From Epilithonimonas zeae (lineage in GTDB: Bacteria; Bacteroidota; Bacteroidia; Flavobacteriales; Weeksellaceae), in contig NZ_FSRK01000001.1 in NCBI RefSeq assembly GCF_900141765.1, positions 1,364,001 through 1,428,000 of the forward strand: a DNA stretch of 64,000 bases, given 5' to 3'. Positions 8,832 through 18,085 of the stretch are shown here, piece after piece. Position numbers and translations under genes: made by a program. Under the pieces are notes generated by a model. That model saw nothing but the letters and a program-made list of their open reading frames with translations, did no database searches and was not told the DNA's origin. Every line of letters starts with the position of its first letter. Position 1 is the first letter of the stretch.

Positions 8832-9710
8832 TTAGTTAACGCCGCGGAATTCTATGTTGGTAATAGAAATTCCATCTTTCATATCGTTACCGCCTGATCT
8901 GATTGCAAAATATGCCACACCTGTTTTGGTAGCTGTAAAAATACCATCCGGATTATTAGCATTTTTAGAACCTACATTAGAAATTTTACCGTCGAAAGCA
9001 GAAGTTCCGCTTCCAGCCCAAGTATTGATTCCTCTTAACCAGGTGGAATCATTTCCATCTCCTGTGTAATCTGTATTAGCCGTTGGTTTTGTGTAACCTA
9101 CGTAAATCTCAAACCAAGAATCTGAAACACCTTTTGAGCTAACAACTGCATCTGCTTTGTATTTACGACCTTCAACAACTTCAACAGCTTGATACATTAC
9201 ATTTCTATCCCATCCATTTGCTGTGAATGTTGCTTTCTTGTTTGTAAGATCCCAAACCCATAAAGCGGAGTTGGAAGGATTAGGGAAAGCTAATGACCAT
9301 TTGGTAATATCTGCGGCATCAGCAAACTTTCCGCCTTGAATCATATTTCCTGCAGCAGGGTCAGATTTATCAACTTTTATGGTTTGGGTTGCTGTACCAC
9401 CTACAATTCCTCCTTGACCAATAATTTGGTGTTGAACATTATAAGTTCCTTCATCTGGGATAAAAACATCGTAAATATTAGGACCAACTCCAAATCCACC
9501 TCCGTCACCTAAATCCCATTTAGAGACCAAGAAATTATTATTAGAAGACGAAAGTCTATAATGATTTTCTGATGTTTTTGTTACGGTAAATGATGCGTCA
9601 GAATTAGTAGGTGTAAGTCCGTTACCTTCTCCATCTATAGTATCTGGCACACAAGAAAGTGCAAATACCGATAAACTCAAACAAATTGTATGTTTTAAAT
9701 ATTTATTCAT
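8832..9710 (-). CDS. PKD-bearing surface glycan-binding lipoprotein (SGBP)
   Basis: A 292-residue lipoprotein (signal MNKYLKHTICLSLSVFALSC). Residues ~40-115 form a PKD-like domain (SKWDLGDGGGFGVGPNIYDVFIPDEGTYNV pattern). Residues ~125-292 form a jelly-roll carbohydrate-binding-like domain (NMIQGGKFADAADITKW ... FEIYVGYTKP ... VAYFAIRSGG). The place directly after susD is typical of the surface glycan-binding protein of a PUL, and no catalytic motif is seen. It is expected to capture glucan at the cell surface. The gap to susD is 9 bases. Confidence 0.8.
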   Translation of the reverse strand: MNKYLKHTICLSLSVFALSCVPDTIDGEGNGLTPTNSDASFTVTKTSENHYRLSSSNNNFLVSKWDLGDGGGFGVGPNIYDVFIPDEGTYNVQHQIIGQGGIVGGTATQTIKVDKSDPAAGNMIQGGKFADAADITKWSLAFPNPSNSALWVWDLTNKKATFTANGWDRNVMYQAVEVVEGRKYKADAVVSSKGVSDSWFEIYVGYTKPTANTDYTGDGNDSTWLRGINTWAGSGTSAFDGKISNVGSKNANNPDGIFTATKTGVAYFAIRSGGNDMKDGISITNIEFRGVN

Positions 9711-9719
9711 AACTAAAAA

Positions 9720-11282
9720 TTAATAATGAGGATTTTGATTCAATGCTGTATTAGGTAGTTCGTTAAATGGAATAGGCATAATTTCATTTTTATTAGCTAC
9801 AAAACCTTTAGATGCTAATTTAGAAGGAGCATCTCCCCATCTTACTAGATCAAACCAACGGTGACCTTCACCTGCCAATTCTCTTCTTCTCTCATCTTTA
9901 ATCGCTTGCATTGAAACAGGAACTGAGCCTAATCCAACTCTTGCTCTAACTGCATCTAGTAATGCTTGAGCTCTTCCACCTGTTGCACCAAGTGCTTCAG
10001 CCTCCATCAAATAAGTATCTGCTAATCTAATTGCAATATAGTTTTGACGGAAATTTAGTTCCGTTGCTCCAGGTAGAGAGCTTCTTAGATTATTGGTAGG
10101 CAAATATTTATTTAAGAAGTAACCTGTATCTGAATATGCAGGACTATAAGAAATTTTGCCTTCCTCTACTAATTTTTTTGCATTGAAAATTGTGACATCT
10201 AATCTAGGATCTCCTTGCATGAAATTAAATAAATCGTCTGTTATAGTATTAAATGCCCATCCTGAATATAAATCAGGTGCATTATTATTTGGAAAATCTT
10301 TTTTTATAGAGTATGATCTTGGTCCTACCATAATATTGATTGAATTTCCTTCATCTTTTCCTTGTCCCCAGAAACCCCAATCAGAGTTTGCTTTATTAGT
10401 ATGCATTACTTCTAATATAGATTCTGATAAGAATTTATATCTATTTGGATCCGGATCAGTTTCCAAACCAACTTTAAATAAATCAGCATAATTTGCTACA
10501 AGTTTATATCCATATTGGCTGGTTCCTCCAGGCACACCATTAACTTGTGCAAATTGTTCTGCTGCTTGGGGCATTTTTTTATCATAAAGATAAATCTTCC
10601 CTAGTATTGCTCTGGCAGTACCTTGAGTGATTCTTCCTTTATCATTTGTATCTGCCGTAAGCATCAAATCTGGAATTGCAGCAACTATATCACTTTCTAT
10701 TTGTGCATATACTTCACTTGGTTTTGCTTGCGGAATATTCCAATAATCATCATCGAATTTAATATAGTTTAATATCAGAGGAATATTTCCAAAAATTCTT
10801 ACTAATTCGAAATAATATAATGATCTAAGAACTTTAGCTTCTGCAATGAATCTCTTTTTTAAACCATCACTCATATCTGCAGCTGGAACTCTTTCAATCA
10901 ATAAGTTGGCTCTCGCAATACCTTGGTAATAATCTTTCCAATAGCTGGCTGGCATTGTGTTAGGATTGATTGTATAATTATTAATACCTTGGATCCCCGC
11001 ACCATCATTGGAGTTTCCACCTCCTGAGTAAAGATCATCTGAACCAGCATTAAAGAAAGTGACACTATTCTCAAAACCTCCAGAATATTTTCTCAAAACA
11101 TCATATACAGAAACTAATGCGCTGAAAGATTGTTGTTCATTTTTGAAATACAAATCTGTATTGAAAGATCCTGAATTCTGTACATCATCTAGATATGCAT
11201 CATTACAAGCAATGTTAGTAAAACTTAAACCAGTTAAGAATGTAATGGCAAGTCCCTTATATAAAAATTTTTTATTTTTCAT
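9720..11282 (-). CDS. SusD/RagB-family nutrient-binding outer membrane lipoprotein
   Basis: A 520-residue SusD-like protein with lipoprotein signal (KGLAITFLTGLSFTNIAC). N-terminal SusD helices (NEQQSFSALVSVYDVLRKYS) are followed by RFIAEAKVLRSLYYFELVRIFGNIPLI, a strong family signature, and the C-terminal RNYIAIRLADTYLMEAEALG and ERRRELAGEGHRWFDLVRWGD blocks. It forms the hinged lid over the SusC barrel and binds oligosaccharides outside the outer membrane. It is 12 bases downstream of susC, as in nearly all PULs. It starts at ATG 11282. Confidence 0.96.
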   Translation of the reverse strand: MKNKKFLYKGLAITFLTGLSFTNIACNDAYLDDVQNSGSFNTDLYFKNEQQSFSALVSVYDVLRKYSGGFENSVTFFNAGSDDLYSGGGNSNDGAGIQGINNYTINPNTMPASYWKDYYQGIARANLLIERVPAADMSDGLKKRFIAEAKVLRSLYYFELVRIFGNIPLILNYIKFDDDYWNIPQAKPSEVYAQIESDIVAAIPDLMLTADTNDKGRITQGTARAILGKIYLYDKKMPQAAEQFAQVNGVPGGTSQYGYKLVANYADLFKVGLETDPDPNRYKFLSESILEVMHTNKANSDWGFWGQGKDEGNSINIMVGPRSYSIKKDFPNNNAPDLYSGWAFNTITDDLFNFMQGDPRLDVTIFNAKKLVEEGKISYSPAYSDTGYFLNKYLPTNNLRSSLPGATELNFRQNYIAIRLADTYLMEAEALGATGGRAQALLDAVRARVGLGSVPVSMQAIKDERRRELAGEGHRWFDLVRWGDAPSKLASKGFVANKNEIMPIPFNELPNTALNQNPHY

Positions 11283-11294
11283 TTTTGTTTACAA

Positions 11295-14213
11295 TTAAAA
11301 TTGAATATTAGCACCTATTAAAAAAGTTCTAGCTTGCGGATAGTAAGCTCTATCAACTCCTATTATATCTTGCTCAGAATTATTTCTTCCTGCAATTTCC
11401 GGGTCGTAACCAGTATATTTAGTGAAAGTAAAGACGTTTTCACCAGTTATGTAGAGTCTTACTTTACTCATACCAAAACGAGTTGTAACATCTTGTGGAA
11501 TTGTATATCCTAACTGAATTATTTTCAAACGAACATAATCTCCTTTTTGTAAATAATAGTTTGACATCCAAGAATAATTATGATTAGTATCATCCCTTGT
11601 AACTCTTGGGTTATCGTTTGTAGAGCCTTCCCCAGTCCATCGATCTAAAATTTTTGTTTGATAATTGGCATCAAGCATATCCAATCTTCTAAGTCCTTGG
11701 AAAATTTTATTTCCTGCTTGTCCTTGTGCAAACGCCATAAAATCAAAATTCTTATAATTCAAATTGACAGTTAAACCAAAAGTATATTTTGGAATAGAGC
11801 TTCCTAAATTTACATTGTCATTAGGATCAATTTTCCCATCTCCATTATTATCCTGCCATATAAAATCTCCAGGTTTTGCATTAGGTAGTAATAAATCTCC
11901 ATTACTATTTACGTAGGAGTTGATTTGAGCCTGATTTTGGAAAACTCCGCTATAAGTTTGTCCATAGAAAGATCCGTAAGGTTGGCCGACCTGTACTCGA
12001 GAGATAGGTCCCATAGTTTGGAATGAAGCAAGGTTGAAGTACTCTATATCATCTTCTAATCTCAACACTTTATTCTTAATTGTTGCAAAGTTTCCATTAA
12101 CTGAAATACCAAAATCTCCCCAATTCTTTTTATAACCTAATTCAAGTTCCAGGCCTGTGTTTTCCATATCTCCAACATTTGACCATGGTAAATTAGGAAC
12201 ACCTATGTAACCAGGAACATTGATTTGTCTTAGGATATCTGTAGTTTTCTTTTTGTACCAGTCTGCAGTGAACGTAAAATTGTTAAGTATTTTAAAATCA
12301 GCAGCAATATTTAACTGGCTTGTTTCTTCCCATTTCAGGTTAGGATTTTCCAATGTACTTGGCGCATATCCGATAATGATATTATTTCCTGAATTGGTGT
12401 AGTTACTTCCGGAAACCATAAAATTTGCAAACTTGAAGTTATCCATTTCATCATTACCTAAAACTCCATAACCTCCTCTAAGTTTTACAGTATTAATAAT
12501 TTTATTTTCTGGCCAGAAATTCTCTTTATTAATATTCCATCCCAATGACATAGATGGGAAAGTTCCCCAGTGTTTGTTAGTTGCGAATTTCGAAGAACCA
12601 TCTCTACGAATAGTTCCAGTAAATAAATATTTATCTGCATAGTCATAGATAATTCTACCAAAATAAGATGCTTTATGAGTTTTTATCCCGTCCCATCCTG
12701 TAGCGGTAATATTATCTTGAGGAATGTCAAAATTGAATGAAGCATCCTGCCAATTATCAATTGGTAAATTGGTATAAGTTAAGCTTGTACCACCAGAAAT
12801 ATTATATTCATAAACACCCTGACCTACTAACACACTTAAATTATGATCTCCAAATCTATTTTGATAAGTTAGAGTATTCTCCATACTCCATTCAAATTTA
12901 TTTTGATCAACTTTATTCAGATTATTGAATGTAGTGTTATTGTAATTAGGGCTTAAGTAATATTTTGGAGTAAAAGCGCGGCTTCCCCAGTAAGATTTTT
13001 TACCATTCAAACTTGTTTTGAAAGTAAGCGTTTTATGAAGTTTTAGTTCTGCAAAAATATTTGCCACAAAATCATCTGACCAGCTATAGTTTCCTTGTTG
13101 GATGTAACGAAAAGCTCTTGGGTTGGTCATTTCTTGATTTACGTAACGTGAAATTCCGTAAGGATTTCCATTAGGGTCGCGCACAATATATGGATTTGTG
13201 TAACCACTAGGATCTACCATAGACCAATCGGTTACTACTACAGGAGTTGTAGGATCCAGATTAACTGCTGAAGCTAACGGGCCTCCAAATTCTTCATTTG
13301 CACTAATACCTTGAGATTTTGTATGAGTATAAGCAAACGTTTGTCCGATGGTTAAATAATCAGTAACCTTATGAGTTGAATTTAATCTTGCGTTTAACCT
13401 TTTGTAATAAGAGATATCACTCAACACAATTCCTGTCTGATCAAGATATCCAAAAGAAGCATAATAAGTAGATTTTTCATTTCCTCCCGTTATACTTACT
13501 TCATGATTAGATTTCTCACCAGTTCCAAAAATCGCATCCTGCCAATCTGTTCCTTTTCCAAATTTTGAAGGGTCAGCATAACGAATTGGTTTACCATCAT
13601 TTGAAAAAGCTTCATTGATAATAGTAGCATACTCCGTAGCGTTTAGAAGATCCAATTTCTTTGCAGCATTACCAAATCCATAAAAGCCATTATAAGAGAG
13701 GCCTAATTTTCCTTTCTTTCCTTTTTTGGTTGTTACAAGAATTACCCCTTTTGCAGCAGAAACACCATAAATTGCTGATGAAGCTCCATCTTTTAATACT
13801 TCAATACTTTCTATATCAGATTGATTAAGCCAGCCAATGTTATCAACAACAATTCCATCAACAACCCATAAAGGGCTGTTACTACCTGCTCCAAAACTTG
13901 TAATTCCCCTTACACGAACTGTTGCAGCAGCTCCTGGCTGACCAGAATTAGTAACTACAGAGACACCGGCTGCTCTGCCTTGTAGAACCTGTTCAGGCTT
14001 TCCAGCAGGGATGTTTTCGATGTCAGAAGCCTTGATACTAGCAATCGCACCGGTAACATTACTTTTCTTTTGAGTCCCATAACCGATAACGACTACTTCT
14101 TCTATTGTTTTTTCTTTAGAAGCAGTGTCACTTACCCGTTGTTGAGCTGAGTAGTTGGCTGTGAAGTAAAGTACAGCGGCTAACCCAAGACATTTTGAAT
14201 ACTTTAAGTTCAT
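11295..14213 (-). CDS. SusC/RagA-family TonB-dependent outer membrane transporter
   Basis: A 972-residue beta-barrel importer. After a signal peptide (LAAVLYFTANYSAQQ) comes a very short linker, then a TonB box region (EEVVVIGYGTQKK), the plug (VRVRGITSFGAGSNSPLWVVDG, IESIEVLKDGASSAIYGVSAAKGVILVTTKKG) and the barrel, ending in QARTFLIGANIQF with terminal Phe. The usual N-terminal CarboxypepD_reg-like extension (~80 residues) is missing, so the chain is slightly short. A DNNGDGKIDPND Ca-binding-like loop lies near residue 800. It is the first gene of the minus-strand PUL. Confidence 0.96.
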   Translation of the reverse strand: MNLKYSKCLGLAAVLYFTANYSAQQRVSDTASKEKTIEEVVVIGYGTQKKSNVTGAIASIKASDIENIPAGKPEQVLQGRAAGVSVVTNSGQPGAAATVRVRGITSFGAGSNSPLWVVDGIVVDNIGWLNQSDIESIEVLKDGASSAIYGVSAAKGVILVTTKKGKKGKLGLSYNGFYGFGNAAKKLDLLNATEYATIINEAFSNDGKPIRYADPSKFGKGTDWQDAIFGTGEKSNHEVSITGGNEKSTYYASFGYLDQTGIVLSDISYYKRLNARLNSTHKVTDYLTIGQTFAYTHTKSQGISANEEFGGPLASAVNLDPTTPVVVTDWSMVDPSGYTNPYIVRDPNGNPYGISRYVNQEMTNPRAFRYIQQGNYSWSDDFVANIFAELKLHKTLTFKTSLNGKKSYWGSRAFTPKYYLSPNYNNTTFNNLNKVDQNKFEWSMENTLTYQNRFGDHNLSVLVGQGVYEYNISGGTSLTYTNLPIDNWQDASFNFDIPQDNITATGWDGIKTHKASYFGRIIYDYADKYLFTGTIRRDGSSKFATNKHWGTFPSMSLGWNINKENFWPENKIINTVKLRGGYGVLGNDEMDNFKFANFMVSGSNYTNSGNNIIIGYAPSTLENPNLKWEETSQLNIAADFKILNNFTFTADWYKKKTTDILRQINVPGYIGVPNLPWSNVGDMENTGLELELGYKKNWGDFGISVNGNFATIKNKVLRLEDDIEYFNLASFQTMGPISRVQVGQPYGSFYGQTYSGVFQNQAQINSYVNSNGDLLLPNAKPGDFIWQDNNGDGKIDPNDNVNLGSSIPKYTFGLTVNLNYKNFDFMAFAQGQAGNKIFQGLRRLDMLDANYQTKILDRWTGEGSTNDNPRVTRDDTNHNYSWMSNYYLQKGDYVRLKIIQLGYTIPQDVTTRFGMSKVRLYITGENVFTFTKYTGYDPEIAGRNNSEQDIIGVDRAYYPQARTFLIGANIQF

Positions 14214-14276
14214 ATTTTAATTAATTTTTGTTAATCTCAAACTGAGACAATAAAAGTATCTTTTTTTTCGATATAA

Positions 14277-14284
14277 CAAAATTA
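14277..14284 (-). promoter_or_regulatory. -7 box for the susC transcript
   Basis: Minus-strand TAATTTTG fits TAnnTTTG, 64 bases upstream of the susC ATG. No well-spaced -33 TTTG is evident. Confidence 0.4.
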
Positions 14285-14312
14285 TTTTTTATTTTTTTCA
14301 AAAAACTACTGT

Positions 14313-14322
14313 TTATCGATAA
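14313..14322. promoter_or_regulatory. palindrome TTATCGATAA in the divergent susC/MFS region
   Basis: A perfect 10-bp palindrome between the two divergent promoters, placed to affect both. Candidate operator of the neighbouring Nudix-type regulator; this is inference. Confidence 0.35.
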
Positions 14323-14361
14323 TTTAACGATGCTTATCATCAGTAATATCATTATAATTGT

Positions 14362-14369
14362 TATATTTG
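14362..14369 (+). promoter_or_regulatory. -7 box for the MFS-Nudix operon
   Basis: TATATTTG fits TAnnTTTG, 51 bases before the MFS ATG at 14420. Confidence 0.45.
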
Positions 14370-14419
14370 GAATCCCCAAAAACGCTTCCAATTGTTAAGT
14401 TTAAGTTAAGGTCGATTAA

Positions 14420-15619
14420 ATGAATGTTAATAAAAAATCTCTAAAACCTCCGCTAATGTTGAGCTTTTTAATCTTCTCTATGTTGCTTAACAGCATGGGA
14501 GTGATTATTCTGCAACTTTCGGAGAAGATTTCATACAAAGGCTTGGGGGTTTTGGAGTCATTTAAAGATATTCCGATGGCAATTGTGTCATTGTTCTGTG
14601 TTAATTTAATTGCTAAAACTGGAAATAAAAACGCCCTTATTTTTTCATTGATTTTTATTCTCGTAAGTTGCATTGCACTTCCTCTCGTGGATGCTTTTTG
14701 GTTTTTCAAGATTTGGCTCAGTATTGTTGGGGTAAGCTTTGCTCTGGCTAAAATCTCGGTTTTCAGTATTATCAAAAATAATTTTCAGGACAAACAGTTG
14801 GCAAGTTCAATCAGCAGTGTGGATGCCTCTTTTATGATTGGAATTTTCTTTGTCAATATAGGTTTCGGAAGTCTGTTAACTAGTTCTTTTTCCGAATATT
14901 GGAAATTCGGATTTTGGGTAATTGCAGTTTTAAGTATCATTAATATTCTAATGCTGAAACCTCTGAAAATAGATGAAATTAAGATTTCAAACACAGAAAA
15001 AAAATCGGGCGAATGGAAGTTTTTTCTTAATCTAAAAATCATTTATTTCTTTGTCATTGTCTTTTTTATGGTTTTTGTAGAGCAAAGTTTTAACTCCTGG
15101 TTACCAAGTTTTTTTAGAAATAATTTGAAACTCAATTCTTATTTTGCATTGCAGGCTTCAGCATTTTTAGCATTATTTTCTTTTTTTGGCAGATTGATTA
15201 ACAGCAGATTGATTTTAAGATTCCATTGGTTTAAATTGGTACTGATTTGTCTTTTTACCGTCTTCACCATATTGGCAATTTGTCAAATCATTATCTCAAA
15301 TTTTTATTTGGATTATAAATTCCTGCTTATATTCTTGATGCCTTTAATTGGATTATTTCTAGCACCATTGTTTCCGCTCTATAATGCAGAAGTTTTGAAT
15401 AAAGTTCCAAAGGAAAAAACACACTTGCTAATATCAATTGTTATGATTTGTTCCTCCTTAGGAAGTTCAGTCGGTTCTCTGTATATGGCAGGAGTTTTTC
15501 ATAAAAATCTAAGTAATTTTTATCCAATATTTATTTTATTCCCATTATTAATTATATTTGGTCTCACTTTTTTTCTTAATAAAACAACGATAACCTATGA
15601 CCGAAACCAACAAGAATAA
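14420..15619 (+). CDS. MFS transporter divergent to the PUL
   Basis: A 399-residue polytopic protein with about 12 hydrophobic segments (for example PPLMLSFLIFSMLLNSMGVI, IYFFVIVFFMVFVEQSFNSW, LLIFLMPLIGLFLAPLFPLY). The GRLINSRLILR loop is a shortened MFS A-like motif. It is divergent from susC and overlaps the downstream regulator by 23 bases, so both are one transcript. Import of glucan-derived sugars (gentiobiose, laminaribiose or glucose) across the inner membrane is inferred from the context. The substrate cannot be read from sequence. Confidence 0.85.
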   Translation: MNVNKKSLKPPLMLSFLIFSMLLNSMGVIILQLSEKISYKGLGVLESFKDIPMAIVSLFCVNLIAKTGNKNALIFSLIFILVSCIALPLVDAFWFFKIWLSIVGVSFALAKISVFSIIKNNFQDKQLASSISSVDASFMIGIFFVNIGFGSLLTSSFSEYWKFGFWVIAVLSIINILMLKPLKIDEIKISNTEKKSGEWKFFLNLKIIYFFVIVFFMVFVEQSFNSWLPSFFRNNLKLNSYFALQASAFLALFSFFGRLINSRLILRFHWFKLVLICLFTVFTILAICQIIISNFYLDYKFLLIFLMPLIGLFLAPLFPLYNAEVLNKVPKEKTHLLISIVMICSSLGSSVGSLYMAGVFHKNLSNFYPIFILFPLLIIFGLTFFLNKTTITYDRNQQE

Positions 15620-16364
15620 ACAGAATTTAAGGGAACTTATAGACACAAAAGACTTCGTGGAACACGTGTCTGTAGATTGTGTTATTTTCGGATTTCATAA
15701 GGATACACTGAAGGTTTTGTTGTTAAAATATCATGATTTGGATCTTTGGGCAGTTCCCGGAGGATTTATTTTTAATGATGAAAATCTGAATGACGCTGCT
15801 GCCAGAACTTTGTACGAGAGAACACATCTTTCGGATGTTTATATGGAGCAATTTTACACTTTTGGTGATATCAAAAGGACAGAAAACAATACACACCAAA
15901 AACTTTTAGAGAACAAAAATATTAAAGTGGATACCAATCACTGGATTTATCAGCGTTTTATTTCTGTTGGTTATTATGCTCTGATTGATTATACTCTAAC
16001 ATACACTTTCCCCGATTCATTCAATGAAGTTTGCCAATGGTTTAATGTGGATGAAATTCCGAATCTCGCTTTTGACCACAAGGAAATGATTGAAAAAGGA
16101 CTCCTCTATCTTAGGAAAAATATAGACTATCAAGTGATGGGTAGTAATCTTTTACCTGATAAATTCACGATGAAAGAACTTCAAAATCTTTATGAATCTA
16201 TCTTGGGAGAACCACTCAGAAGGAATAATTTTCAAAGAAAAATATTGAGCATGAATATCTTGGAAAGACTGGAAAAACATTATAGTGGTTCAGCAAACAA
16301 GGCGCCTTATCTCTATAGATTTTTAGATAATCCTGAAGTCAAGAATAATGATTTTGGTAATTAA
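15597..16364 (+). CDS. Nudix-fold transcriptional regulator (NrtR/AraR type)
   Basis: A 255-residue protein with a Nudix domain (residues ~18-150) and a C-terminal winged helix (MKELQNLYESILGEPLRRNN, then FQRKILSMNILERL). The Nudix box GGFIFNDE-x7-RTLYERTHL is degenerate: two Glu of the catalytic REUxEExGU motif are replaced (T and R) and Gly by His. Hydrolysis is therefore unlikely and ligand sensing is expected. This matches the NrtR-related regulators that include the sugar-responsive AraR of Bacteroides. It overlaps the MFS gene by 23 bases and is probably the local PUL regulator (inference). Confidence 0.85.
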   Translation: MTETNKNKQNLRELIDTKDFVEHVSVDCVIFGFHKDTLKVLLLKYHDLDLWAVPGGFIFNDENLNDAAARTLYERTHLSDVYMEQFYTFGDIKRTENNTHQKLLENKNIKVDTNHWIYQRFISVGYYALIDYTLTYTFPDSFNEVCQWFNVDEIPNLAFDHKEMIEKGLLYLRKNIDYQVMGSNLLPDKFTMKELQNLYESILGEPLRRNNFQRKILSMNILERLEKHYSGSANKAPYLYRFLDNPEVKNNDFGN

Positions 16365-16372
16365 TTCAAATA

Positions 16373-16404
16373 AAAAAACCAGCTTAATAGTAAGCTGGTT
16401 TTTT
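16373..16404. terminator. bidirectional terminator, Nudix regulator / M28 peptidase
   Basis: AAAAAACCAGCTTA (16373-16386) pairs with TAAGCTGGTTTTTT (16391-16404), loop ATAG. The A and T runs allow function on both strands for the convergent genes. Confidence 0.85.
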
Positions 16405-16422
16405 ATTTGATAGTTTAGAATT

Positions 16423-17448
16423 TTATCTGGTATTCTTTCCGTCAACAACAATTCTTTCTGGTCTATTTGCCAATTCCCAGGCAGTCGTGAAAACCAATTG
16501 CGTTCTTTTCTGCAACAATGGATAATCAATTTTGTCAGGCGTATCTGTCGGTTTGTGATAATCTTCGTGGATTCCGTCAAAGAAAAATGCAACCGGAATA
16601 TTATGCTTCGCAAAGTTGTAATGGTCTGATCTGTAATACAATCTTTGTGGATCTTTTGGATCATCATATTTGTAATTTAGTTCCAGATTCACCGATTTTT
16701 TGTTGGCTTCTTCATTGATTTTTTTCAATTCTGTACTCAACATTTCAGATCCGATCACATATACATATTGCTTGCCTCTGTTTTCTGGATCATCACGTCC
16801 GATCATATCAATATTAAGGTCTGCAACAGTATTAGCCAAAGGAAAAACCGGATGCTCTGAGTAATATTCGGAACCAAAAAGTCCGTGCTCCTCACCTGTT
16901 ACATGTAGAAAAAGAATAGAACGTTTTGGTCCATAACCTTTTTTCTTAGCTTCCTGAAAAGCTTGAGCAATTTCCATTACAGCCACAGTTCCACTTCCGT
17001 CATCATCTGCACCGTTGTAAACTTCGCCTTTTTTCATTCCTACGTGATCGTAATGAGCAGAAACTACAATCACTTCATTTGGTTTCTCAGAACCTTCTAT
17101 ATAAGCCATTATATTTTCAGAATCTGGCAGAGTTTCACCGTATTTTTTCATAGCTTCAGAAGGTACTTTTTGATAATAAGAACCTAATACCGATGGGAAA
17201 CCAATTCCATTTTTTTTGTACTGCTCAATCATATAAACGCCGGCTTTTTTCTGTCCCGCACTTCCGGTATCTCTACCTTCCATATCATCACCAGCAATCA
17301 CATAAAGATTGGTTTTCAGTTCTTCTGCAGTAATACTGTTATAGGCGTCTTTGAAACCTTTTCCTTCATAACCGAAATTTTTACTGGACGCACAACTTGT
17401 CAAAAGCGCTGCACCAATGAAAAATCCGTATAGTTTTACATTTCTCAT
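16423..17448 (-). CDS. M28-family zinc peptidase, lipoprotein
   Basis: A 341-residue secreted peptidase with lipoprotein signal (FIGAALLTSC). M28 zinc ligands and catalytic residues are all visible: SAHYDHVG (His, Asp), NGADDDGSGT (bridging Asp), TGEEHGLFGSEYYSEH (Glu-Glu), NIDMIGRDD (Asp) and IHEDYHKPTDTPDKID (His). It should act as an aminopeptidase in the periplasm or on the outer membrane. It is a single gene on the minus strand, ended by the terminator at 16373. Confidence 0.92.
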   Translation of the reverse strand: MRNVKLYGFFIGAALLTSCASSKNFGYEGKGFKDAYNSITAEELKTNLYVIAGDDMEGRDTGSAGQKKAGVYMIEQYKKNGIGFPSVLGSYYQKVPSEAMKKYGETLPDSENIMAYIEGSEKPNEVIVVSAHYDHVGMKKGEVYNGADDDGSGTVAVMEIAQAFQEAKKKGYGPKRSILFLHVTGEEHGLFGSEYYSEHPVFPLANTVADLNIDMIGRDDPENRGKQYVYVIGSEMLSTELKKINEEANKKSVNLELNYKYDDPKDPQRLYYRSDHYNFAKHNIPVAFFFDGIHEDYHKPTDTPDKIDYPLLQKRTQLVFTTAWELANRPERIVVDGKNTR

Positions 17449-17689
17449 ATATAGATATTTATTTTTTTATTGTCATATGGAATTGCACATTTAATGGCGA
17501 TTTCATAAAGTTAATTTATTATTAAGTCGATTTTCTAAAAGTAATGTTACAATTCCTAAGGAAACTTTTTCTTGATCTATAACCGTAAAGATTGTTGATC
17601 TTTTTTGCTACAAAAATCATCTGAATCAATCCTGTGAATATGAAAATCAGTCTAATAATATTGGGACTTAGCATCAATTTTCCATAATA

Positions 17690-18043
17690 TTAATTCATTT
17701 TCTCTCCGAAAGTCAGTAAAGTTCCGTTCGGGTCAATTAAAGAAAATTCTCTCATTCCCCAAGGTTTTGTTTCAAGGCTTCCATTGGGATGAATAGCAAT
17801 TCCTTTATCCTGAATTTGCTGATAAAATTTATCAATATTATTCGAAATTTTGAGATAAAGCATAAAATCTGATTTTTCAGGAATCAAACTTTCAAACTCA
17901 AAAAAATGAAGCTCCGAATTATTATAAACTGCAATCAAATATTGATCATAATCTGCAGGAAATTCAAAACCTAAATTCTGATAATACTGTAAGGTTTTTT
18001 CTTTGTTGATAAAAGGTAATTTTGGAATTATTTGTGAAATCAT
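17690..18043 (-). CDS. VOC-superfamily (glyoxalase/bleomycin-resistance-like) protein
   Basis: A 117-residue protein with one VOC half-barrel pair: PKLPFINKEKTLQYYQNLGF at the start, LHFFEFE in the middle and MREFSLIDPNGTLLTFGE at the end, the usual VOC C-terminal signature. The pattern resembles bleomycin-binding proteins more than glyoxalase I. The substrate is unknown. It lies 43 bases downstream of the YciI-like gene, so it is probably co-transcribed with it. Confidence 0.8.
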   Translation of the reverse strand: MISQIIPKLPFINKEKTLQYYQNLGFEFPADYDQYLIAVYNNSELHFFEFESLIPEKSDFMLYLKISNNIDKFYQQIQDKGIAIHPNGSLETKPWGMREFSLIDPNGTLLTFGEKMN

Positions 18044-18085
18044 AATATTGATTTTTAATGTTTAAAGTCAATTAAACAGAACAAA

